Positions 5,262 through 11,439 of a DNA stretch of 11,439 nucleotides are shown here, one piece after another. Origin of the DNA: an uncultured Rhodospirillales bacterium (GTDB taxonomy: Bacteria > Pseudomonadota > Alphaproteobacteria > Acetobacterales > Acetobacteraceae); contig CAIVDX010000556.1 in NCBI GenBank assembly GCA_903904805.1, positions 1 to 11,439 of the forward strand, given 5' to 3'. Positions within the stretch are counted from its first letter, which is position 1. Each line of letters starts with the position of its first letter. The translations under genes were made by a program, and so were the position numbers. Below the pieces are notes generated by a model. That model saw nothing but the letters and a program-made list of their open reading frames with translations. It was not told where the DNA came from and searched no databases.

Positions 5262-8200
5262 TTGACTTCCTATTCTGAACTTCAATGCGCTTCGCACTTC
5301 TCTTTCCTGAGGGGTGCCAGCTCCTGCCAAGAGCTTTTCGAACAGGCGGCGGCGCTTGGCATCTCCGCGCTGGCGATCACCGATCGCAACAGTCTGGCGG
5401 GGATCGTGCGCGCGCATGAGGCGGCGAAGGCCACCGGCGTGCGGCTGGTGGTTGGCTGTCGGCTGGAGTTGGCCGATGGCGCTGTGGTGCTGGTCTATCC
5501 GACGGATCGGGCGGCCTATGGGCGGTTATGCCGGTTGCTGTCGCTCGGCAAGAGGCGCGGCGGCAAGGGGGAGTGTGTTCTTGGCTGGGAGGATCTGGAG
5601 GGTTTCGCGGAGGGGCTGATGGGCGTGCTCGCGCCGGACATGCCGGATGGGCAGTGCGCGGGGTGGCTGCGGCGGCTGCGCGGGGTGTTTGGCGGGCGGG
5701 CCTATGTGGCGTTGTCGCTGCGGCGGCGGCCGGGCGATCAGATGCGGTTGCATGATCTGTCGGTGATGGCGGGCGCCGCGCGGGTGGCCACGGTGGTGAC
5801 GAATGATGTGCTGTATCATCATCCCGAGCGGCGGATTTTGCAGGATGTGGTGTGCTGCATCCGCACCGGGCGGACGATTGACGATGTCGGGTTTTTGCGG
5901 GAGCGCAGCACGGATCGGCATTTGAAGGCGCCCGCCGAGATGGCGCGGTTGTTTGCCCGCTATCCGGAGGCGGTGGCGCGTTCGATGGAGATCGCGGCGC
6001 GGTGTCGTTTCACTCTTGATGAGCTGGCCTATCAATATCCCGATGAGATTGCCACGCCTGGCTTGTCGGCCCAGCAGGAGCTGGAGCGGCTGACCTGGGA
6101 GGGGGCGGCGCGGCGCTATGGCGGGGAGGTGCCCGAGGCGGTGGCGGCCACGCTGCGGCATGAGCTCTCGCTGATCGCCCAGCTGGCGTATGCGCCTTAT
6201 TTTCTCACGGTGAATTCGATTGTGGCTTTCGCGCGGTCGCAGGGGATTTTGTGCCAGGGCCGGGGCTCGGCGGCGAATTCGGCGGTGTGTTTTGTGCTCG
6301 GGATCACCTCGATCGATCCGGACCGGAATGATCTGCTGTTCGAGCGTTTCGTGAGCGCGGAGCGTCGGGAGCCGCCGGACATTGATGTGGATTTCGAGCA
6401 TAACCGGCGCGAGATCGTGATGCAGCATGTGTTCGCGCGGTATGGGCTGGCTCATGCGGCTTTGTGCGCGACGGTGATCCGCTATCGCGCGCGCGGCGCG
6501 TTGCGCGATGTCGGCAAGGCGCTGGGGTTGCCGGAGGATCTGATCAAGTCGCTGTCATCGCAGGTGTGGGGGTGGAGCACCGAGGGGGTGGAGGCGAAGC
6601 ATGCCGATGATCTCAATCTCAATCTGCAGGATCGGCGCCTGCGGCTGGCGCTGGAGCTGGCACGGCAGTTGATCGGCACGCCGCGGCATCTCTCGCAGCA
6701 CCCGGGCGGGTTTGTGCTGACGCGCGATCGGCTGGATGAGCTGGTGCCGATCGAGCCGGCGGCGATGGCGGATCGCCAGGTGATCGAGTGGGACAAGGAT
6801 GACATCGACGCGCTGAAATTCATGAAGGTGGATTGTCTGGCATTGGGAATGCTCAGCTGCATGCAGGGATGTTTCGATCTGCTGGCGGCGCATAAGGGCA
6901 TGGCGCTCGATCTGGCGAGCATTCCGGCGGAGGATCCGCGGACCTATGCGATGATCCGTCGGGCGGACACGCTGGGAACATTTCAGATCGAGAGCCGCGC
7001 GCAGATGGCGATGCTGCCGCGGATGAAGCCGCGGACATTCTATGATCTGGTGATCGAGGTGGCGATCGTGCGGCCTGGTCCGATCCAGGGGGATATGGTG
7101 CATCCGTATCTGCGGCGGCGGGAGGGGAAGGAGAAAGTGGAGTATCCGACGCCGGCGTTGGAGAAGGTGCTGGGCAAGACGCTGGGTGTGCCGCTGTTCC
7201 AGGAGCAGGCGATGCGGGTGGCGATCGAGTGCGCGGGCTTCACGCCGAGCGAGGCGGACCAGCTCAGGCGGTCGATGGCAACGTTCAAGCATACCGGCGG
7301 CGTCAGCAAGTTTGGCGACAAGCTGATCAACGGGATGGTGGAGCGGGGCTATGACCGGGAGTTCGCCATCCGCACCTTCAGCCAGCTGGAGGGGTTTGGC
7401 AGTTACGGATTTCCCGAGAGCCACGCGGCATCGTTCGCGCTGATCGCGTATGCCAGCTGCTGGATGAAATGCTGGCATCCGGATGTGTTCTGCGCGGCGT
7501 TGTTGAACGCGCAGCCGATGGGGTTTTATGCGCCCGCGCAGATCGTGCGGGATGCGCGCGAGCATGGCGTGGAGGTGCGGCCGGTGTGCGTGAATGCGTC
7601 ACGCTGGGATTGCACGCTGGAGGAGGCGGGGCCGGATCGGCATGCGGTGCGGCTGGGGCTGCGGATGGTGGCGGGATTGTCGAACAACGATGCCGCACGG
7701 CTGCTGGCCGCACGGGGCGAAGGGGCGTTCGCGGATGTGGATGATCTCTGGCGGCGGGCTGGTGTGCCGGCGGCGGCTTTGGTGCAGCTGGCGGAGGCGG
7801 ATGCGTTTTGTGCCTGTTTTGGTCTGGCACGTCGCGAAGCCTTGTGGGCGCTGAAGGGGCTGCGCGACGAGCCGCTGCCGCTGTTCGCCGCGGCCGATCA
7901 TGCCGCCGAGCTGGATGAGCCGGCGGTGGCGTTGCGGGCGATGAGCGAGGCGCGCGAGGTGGTGGAGGATTACAGCCATGTCGGGCTGTCTCTGCGGCGG
8001 CATCCGGTGGCGTTCTTGCGTGACCGGCTCAGCCAGGATGGCATGATGACCTGCGCGCAGGCGAGCGCCGCGCGCGATGGCAGGTCGGTCAACATCGCCG
8101 GCCTGGTGCTGGTGCGGCAGAAGCCGGGATCGGCGAAGGGGGTGATGTTCATCACCATCGAGGACGAGACCGGCGTGGCGAATCTGGTGATCTGGCCGTC

Positions 8201-8495
8201 ATTGTATGAAAGGCAGCGGCGGCTGATCCTGTCGGCCACCATGCTCTCGGTGGTGGGCACGCTGCAGCGCGAGGGCGAGGTGGTGCATATCATCGTGCGG
8301 GTGTTGGGCGATCTCTCCGCTGACCTGGCGGCCCTTGGCGAGCATGAGGGCGCGTTTCCCGATCGAATGGCACGGGCGGATGAGTTTCGGCATGGCGATC
8401 CGCCGCCCGATCCGCGGGGAATGGCGCCGCGCGATATTTACATTCCGGATTACAAGAACAGATCGTTGAAGGTGAGAACGAGGGATTTTCGGTAG
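5262..8495 (+). CDS. dnaE2: Error-prone DNA polymerase DnaE2 (ImuC)
   Basis: A full-length 1077-residue C-family polymerase alpha subunit of the DnaE2 class, which carries out mutagenic translesion synthesis after DNA damage. In order it shows the PHP domain (opening YSELQCASHFSFLRGASS, then ITDRNSLAGIVRAHEA), the palm with PPDIDVDF, where D373 and D375 match the E. coli DnaE catalytic pair D401/D403, and a third acid D524 in KVDCLALGML. It continues with the fingers region (TLGTFQIESRAQM, VRPGPIQGDMVHPY, FGSYGFPESHAASFA), a helix-hairpin-helix region near 810-850, an OB fold (GLVLVRQKPGSAKGVMF...ETGVANLVIWP) and the usual tail ending in KVRTRDFR. No key residue is missing. The start is TTG, 18 bp after imuB and in the same SOS-controlled transcript. 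The 3' end overlaps the antisense frame of the ABC exporter by 297 bp. Confidence 0.96.
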   Translation: MTSYSELQCASHFSFLRGASSCQELFEQAAALGISALAITDRNSLAGIVRAHEAAKATGVRLVVGCRLELADGAVVLVYPTDRAAYGRLCRLLSLGKRRGGKGECVLGWEDLEGFAEGLMGVLAPDMPDGQCAGWLRRLRGVFGGRAYVALSLRRRPGDQMRLHDLSVMAGAARVATVVTNDVLYHHPERRILQDVVCCIRTGRTIDDVGFLRERSTDRHLKAPAEMARLFARYPEAVARSMEIAARCRFTLDELAYQYPDEIATPGLSAQQELERLTWEGAARRYGGEVPEAVAATLRHELSLIAQLAYAPYFLTVNSIVAFARSQGILCQGRGSAANSAVCFVLGITSIDPDRNDLLFERFVSAERREPPDIDVDFEHNRREIVMQHVFARYGLAHAALCATVIRYRARGALRDVGKALGLPEDLIKSLSSQVWGWSTEGVEAKHADDLNLNLQDRRLRLALELARQLIGTPRHLSQHPGGFVLTRDRLDELVPIEPAAMADRQVIEWDKDDIDALKFMKVDCLALGMLSCMQGCFDLLAAHKGMALDLASIPAEDPRTYAMIRRADTLGTFQIESRAQMAMLPRMKPRTFYDLVIEVAIVRPGPIQGDMVHPYLRRREGKEKVEYPTPALEKVLGKTLGVPLFQEQAMRVAIECAGFTPSEADQLRRSMATFKHTGGVSKFGDKLINGMVERGYDREFAIRTFSQLEGFGSYGFPESHAASFALIAYASCWMKCWHPDVFCAALLNAQPMGFYAPAQIVRDAREHGVEVRPVCVNASRWDCTLEEAGPDRHAVRLGLRMVAGLSNNDAARLLAARGEGAFADVDDLWRRAGVPAAALVQLAEADAFCACFGLARREALWALKGLRDEPLPLFAAADHAAELDEPAVALRAMSEAREVVEDYSHVGLSLRRHPVAFLRDRLSQDGMMTCAQASAARDGRSVNIAGLVLVRQKPGSAKGVMFITIEDETGVANLVIWPSLYERQRRLILSATMLSVVGTLQREGEVVHIIVRVLGDLSADLAALGEHEGAFPDRMARADEFRHGDPPPDPRGMAPRDIYIPDYKNRSLKVRTRDFR

Positions 8496-10358
8496 GGTCC
8501 GGTTCCCGCCCCACCGCCGCACCGAAACCACAAAGTTCTTCGGTTCTGTCTTCCAGGCAAGACCGTCTTTCCTGAGCGCGCGCGACCCGGCCGAGACCTG
8601 CAACTCCGCCAGCCGCCCATACAGCCCGCCATCGCGCACCAGGCTGTCATGGGTGCCGCTCGCCACCAGCCGCCCGCCCTCCATCACCAGGATGCGATCC
8701 GCCCGCCGGATCGTCGCCAGCCGATGCGCGATCACCAACGTCGTCCGCCCCCGCGCCAGCGCCGCCAAGGCGAGCTGCACCGCCCGCTCGCTCTCCGCAT
8801 CCAGCGCCGAGGTCGCCTCATCCAGCAGCAGGATCGGCGGATCGCGCAAAATCGCCCGCGCGATCGCCACACGCTGCCGCTGCCCGCCCGACAGCCGCAC
8901 CCCCTTCTCGCCCAGGAACGTGTCGAACCCCTCGGGCAACTCGGCGAGGAACCCGGCATGCGCCGCCACCGCCGCCGCCCGCACCTCGGCGTCCGACGCA
9001 TCGGGGCGCCCATAGCGGATATTCTCCCAGCCATTGGCGCTGAAGATCACCGGGTCCTGCGGCACCACCCCGATCAGCCCGCGCAGCGCCGACAGCTCCA
9101 CCGAGGCGATATCCACCCCGTCGATCAGAATCCGCCCCGCGGCGGGATCGTAGAACCGCTGCAACAGCTGAAAGATCGTCGTCTTCCCCGCGCCCGACGG
9201 CCCCACCAGCGCCACCGTCTGCCCCGCCGCGACCTCAGCCGAAAACGCGTTCAACGCGGAGGTGTCCGGCCGCGCCGGATAGCGGAAACTCACCCCCTCG
9301 AAGCGAACCTCGCCGCGCACCACCGCCGCGAACCGCTCCGGCCGCGCCGGCGAGGCGATCAGCGGCCGCTCGTTCAAGATCTCCAGCAGCCGCCCCGCCG
9401 CCCCCGCCGCCCGCTGCATATCCCCCAGCAGCTCGCTCAGCGCCGCCCCCGAGGTCGCCACGATCACCGCATAGAACACGAAGGCCGACAGCTCCCCCCC
9501 GCTCATCCGCCCGCCAATCACATCGCGCCCGCCCACCCACAGGCTGAAGGTGATCGCCCCGAACCCCAGCGTGATCACGCACAGCAGCAGCAGCGCCCGC
9601 GCCCCCACCCGCCGCAGCGCGGTGGCGACCGACGCCTCCACCGTGGCGGAAAACCGCACCCGATCCACCGGCTCATGGGTGAATGACTGCACGGTGCGCA
9701 GCGCGTTGATCGTCTCCTCCGCATAGGCCCCCAGATCGGCGATCCGATCCTGCGACGCGCGTGACAATTTCCGCTCCCGCCGCCCGAACAAAATCACCGG
9801 CACCACCACAACAGGCACCACCAGCAGCACCACCGAGGCCAGCTTCACCGAGGTCACCATCAGCAAGGTGAACGCACCGACCAGGCCGATCACATTGCGC
9901 ACCCATTGCGACAGCGACGACCCCACCAGCGTCTGCAACACGGTGATATCTGCCGTCAGCCGCGACAGCAGTTCGCCGGTGCGCGCGGTTTCGAAATATT
10001 CCGGCGACAGGCTCAAAATCCGGTTGAACGCATCCCGCCTGATATCGGCGGCCACCCGCTCGCCCAGCCACGACACCAGATAGAACCGCAGCGCCGAGGC
10101 CGCCCCCATCACGCTCACCACCACGCCCATCAGTGCCGCGGTGCGATCCAGCCCGGCCATCGAGCCATCGGCGAAGCCCTTGTCGATCAGCCCCTTCAGC
10201 CCCTGCCCCAGCGTCAGCAGCAGCGCCGAACTGGTCAGCAACGCCACCGCCGCCCCGGCGATCTGCCGCTTGTAGCGCGTCACATAGGGCAGCAGCATGC
10301 GCAACGACGCCGGCCGCGCCTTCGGTGCTGCATCGGTCTGATCGGCGGTCACACGCAT
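8199..10358 (-). CDS. ABC exporter, half-size permease/ATP-binding (MsbA-like, TIGR02204 type), with abnormal C-terminal run-on
   Basis: An inner-membrane ABC exporter with a six-helix transmembrane domain (about residues 25-320; RFYLVSWLGERVAADIRRD, GRRERKLSRASQDRIADLG) and a nucleotide-binding domain with Walker A GPSGAGKTT (386-394), signature LSGGQ (489-493), Walker B ILLLDEA with D513-E514, D-loop SALD and H-loop His545. It fits the MsbA-related exporter group common in alphaproteobacteria; the substrate is unknown, lipids or drugs being typical guesses. It should work as a homodimer. The ATG at 10358 gives a normal N-terminus (MRVTADQTD), with GGAG touching the ATG. A TTG at 10445 is less likely. 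Homology ends near residue 587 (LYGRLAELQ, about 8598), but no stop follows. The frame continues to 8199, adding about 132 residues, the last 99 codons antisense to dnaE2. I infer a lost stop codon or sequence error; the true protein may end near 8500-8600. Confidence 0.85.
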   Translation of the reverse strand: MRVTADQTDAAPKARPASLRMLLPYVTRYKRQIAGAAVALLTSSALLLTLGQGLKGLIDKGFADGSMAGLDRTAALMGVVVSVMGAASALRFYLVSWLGERVAADIRRDAFNRILSLSPEYFETARTGELLSRLTADITVLQTLVGSSLSQWVRNVIGLVGAFTLLMVTSVKLASVVLLVVPVVVVPVILFGRRERKLSRASQDRIADLGAYAEETINALRTVQSFTHEPVDRVRFSATVEASVATALRRVGARALLLLCVITLGFGAITFSLWVGGRDVIGGRMSGGELSAFVFYAVIVATSGAALSELLGDMQRAAGAAGRLLEILNERPLIASPARPERFAAVVRGEVRFEGVSFRYPARPDTSALNAFSAEVAAGQTVALVGPSGAGKTTIFQLLQRFYDPAAGRILIDGVDIASVELSALRGLIGVVPQDPVIFSANGWENIRYGRPDASDAEVRAAAVAAHAGFLAELPEGFDTFLGEKGVRLSGGQRQRVAIARAILRDPPILLLDEATSALDAESERAVQLALAALARGRTTLVIAHRLATIRRADRILVMEGGRLVASGTHDSLVRDGGLYGRLAELQVSAGSRALRKDGLAWKTEPKNFVVSVRRWGGNRTLPKIPRSHLQRSVLVIRNVNIARRHSPRIGRRIAMPKLIRPCHSIGKRALMLAKGRQVSGEIAQHPHDDMHHLALALQRAHHREHGGRQDQPPLPFIQ
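8521..8575. terminator. Weak hairpin between dnaE2 and the ABC exporter, possible degraded terminator repeat
   Basis: GTCTT (8548-8552) and AAGAC (8559-8563) form a 5-bp stem with a CCAGGC loop, followed on the plus strand by CGTCTTT. This is the only hairpin I see after dnaE2, and it is short with a poor T-tract. Neighbouring bases (AGAACCGAAGAACTTTGTG on the minus strand) remind me of a terminator-like repeat common in Acetobacteraceae genomes. That resemblance is from memory and is unverified. Confidence 0.25.
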
Positions 10359-10497
10359 CTCCGCAATGGTCTGCCCCCTATATGGCCCATCCACCGCCGG
10401 ATACGACGCCTCCGCCCGACACACCCGCCTCCCGCTCTTCCCCAATCGCCGCGCGCACTCTAGTTTCGCGCCAAACTTAAGAACCCAAGGGGAAACG
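10359..10497. promoter_or_regulatory. Divergent intergenic region between ABC exporter and MFS transporter
   Basis: These 139 bp separate divergent genes and should hold both promoters. CATATAG (minus strand, near 10378-10384) could be a -10 for the exporter, without a clear -35 partner. I see no operator-like palindrome. Confidence 0.35.
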
Positions 10498-11439
10498 ATG
10501 CGCGACGAACAAGGCTACACCACCACCCAACGCTGGTTCGTCGCCAGCTCCGCCATGCTCGGCTTCGGCCTCGATTTCTACAATCTGATCGTCATCGCCT
10601 TCCTGCTGCAGGTCATCCAGACCTCGCTGCACATGAACCTGGCCGACGCCGGCGTGATCATCGCCTCCACCCTCGCCGCCTCCGTCCTCGGCGGCATCGC
10701 GGTGGGCTGGCTGGGCGACAAGATCGGCCGCAAGAACGCGCTGATGGTCACCCTGCTGCTGCTCGCCGCCGGCGCCCTGCTCTCCGCCCTCGCGTGGGAC
10801 TTCAACTCCCTCCTCGCCTTCCGCATCATTGCCGGCATCGGCGTGGGCGGCGAGTGGGGCGCGGGCATCGTGCTGTTCAACGAGGTCTGGACGCCCAAAC
10901 AACGCGGCGTCGGCTCCGCCCTGGTGCAGGCCATGGCCGCCGCCGGCACCGCGCTCGCCGCCATCACCTCCGCCTGGGCGCTCGCCACCTACGTGCCTGA
11001 CACCGCCTGGCGCGTCGCCATGGCCATCGGCGCCGCCCCGCTCGTGCTGATGCTCATCGTGCGCATCTGGATGCCCGAAAGCCACCTCTGGGAGGAATAT
11101 GACCGCCGCCGCCGCGCCGGCGACCTGCCGGCCGAAAAGCTCAACGAAAAAAGCCCGATCATCGAGATGCTGCGCGGCATCTCGCTCCGCTACTTCATCC
11201 TCGCCACCATCGTCTCCGGCGGCTACTTCATCGCCTACCAGGCGATCACCAGCTTCATGCCCACCCTGATGATCCGCAATCTCGGCGCCAACCCCGCCGT
11301 GGTGCGCGACGTCACGCTGATGTGGTCCGCCGTGCTCGCCGTCGGCATGCTCGGCACCGGCTGGATGAGCGACCGCTGGGGCCGCAAGACCGCGGTGATG
11401 GTCGCCACCATCCTCGGCGTCATCGGCTACGGCGCCATC
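10498..11439 (+). CDS. MFS transporter, metabolite:H+ symporter type (N-terminal part)
   Basis: The first 314 codons of a major facilitator superfamily permease; the gene runs off the right edge. About seven or eight transmembrane segments are present. The MFS motif between helices 2 and 3 is canonical (GWLGDKIGRK, 70-79) and is repeated in the second half (GWMSDRWGRK, 288-297). The helix-4 motif RIIAGIGVGGEWGAG (109-123) and the acidic residue in helix 1 (GLDFYNL) point to the aromatic-acid/sialate/sugar-type metabolite:H+ symporter groups; the substrate is unknown. An amphipathic cytoplasmic loop rich in Arg and Glu (about 195-225) joins the two halves, as usual. The ATG at 10498 has AAGGGG five bases upstream. 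Its codons favour C at third positions, unlike the G-ending codons of imuB and dnaE2. Confidence 0.92.
   Translation, partial: MRDEQGYTTTQRWFVASSAMLGFGLDFYNLIVIAFLLQVIQTSLHMNLADAGVIIASTLAASVLGGIAVGWLGDKIGRKNALMVTLLLLAAGALLSALAWDFNSLLAFRIIAGIGVGGEWGAGIVLFNEVWTPKQRGVGSALVQAMAAAGTALAAITSAWALATYVPDTAWRVAMAIGAAPLVLMLIVRIWMPESHLWEEYDRRRRAGDLPAEKLNEKSPIIEMLRGISLRYFILATIVSGGYFIAYQAITSFMPTLMIRNLGANPAVVRDVTLMWSAVLAVGMLGTGWMSDRWGRKTAVMVATILGVIGYGAI

Noticed and set aside
6555..7565. 336-codon minus-strand open frame inside dnaE2
   Set aside because: It is a His/Arg-rich shadow of the dnaE2 catalytic core, with no recognisable domain.
8535..8546. GTTC-N4-GTTC direct repeat after dnaE2 as a second SOS box
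   Set aside because: The spacer is four bases; the alphaproteobacterial LexA box needs seven, and the repeat lies at a convergent 3' end.
10477..11085. 202-codon minus-strand frame rich in Gly, Asp, Glu and His
   Set aside because: It is antisense to the MFS transporter; the composition is what a shadow of GC-rich membrane-protein codons gives.

Overview
The window is GC-rich chromosomal DNA from an alphaproteobacterium. The evidence is the GAAC-N7-GAAC form of the LexA box, an imuA-imuB-dnaE2 cassette, and the protein styles. A Rhodospirillales/Acetobacteraceae-like host is my best guess from overall feel; no rRNA or other marker is present to confirm it. I see no tRNA, rRNA, CRISPR array, insertion sequence or phage gene. 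No gene-free gap reaches 300 bases.

Left part (1-2227, minus strand): a probable catabolic/uptake operon, transcribed right to left. It runs from an HSL-type alpha/beta hydrolase (TTG start with a strong ribosome-binding site), through an unrecognised 103-residue protein coupled to it by a TAATG overlap and a GntR/FCD regulator 16 bp later, to the first 43 codons of a LivH-type branched-chain amino-acid ABC permease that leaves the window. A 12-codon reading frame with its own good ribosome-binding site sits just ahead of livH. A cupin protein (2378-2917, plus) is transcribed divergently from the hydrolase across 150 bp.

Centre (2918-8495, plus strand): the SOS mutasome cassette. A perfect alphaproteobacterial SOS box (2978-2992) lies inside a region of nested inverted repeats. 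It is followed by imuA, imuB (overlapping imuA by 86 bp) and dnaE2 (TTG start, 18 bp after imuB). In this system DnaE2 is the translesion polymerase, ImuB is a catalytically dead Y-family-like adaptor to the sliding clamp, and ImuA is a RecA-like accessory protein. LexA represses the cassette until DNA damage.

Right part (8199-11439): a TIGR02204/MsbA-like half-size ABC exporter on the minus strand, then a divergently transcribed MFS metabolite transporter cut by the window end. The exporter frame has no stop where the conserved protein ends. It runs on for about 132 codons, 99 of them antisense to the end of dnaE2, which is the oddest gene-structure feature here.

Nothing in the window is clearly a new biological system. 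The items most worth a second look are the nested inverted repeats around the SOS box, the missing stop of the ABC exporter, the FCD regulator that seems to lack metal ligands, the 12-codon leader frame before livH, and the weak clamp motif in ImuB.
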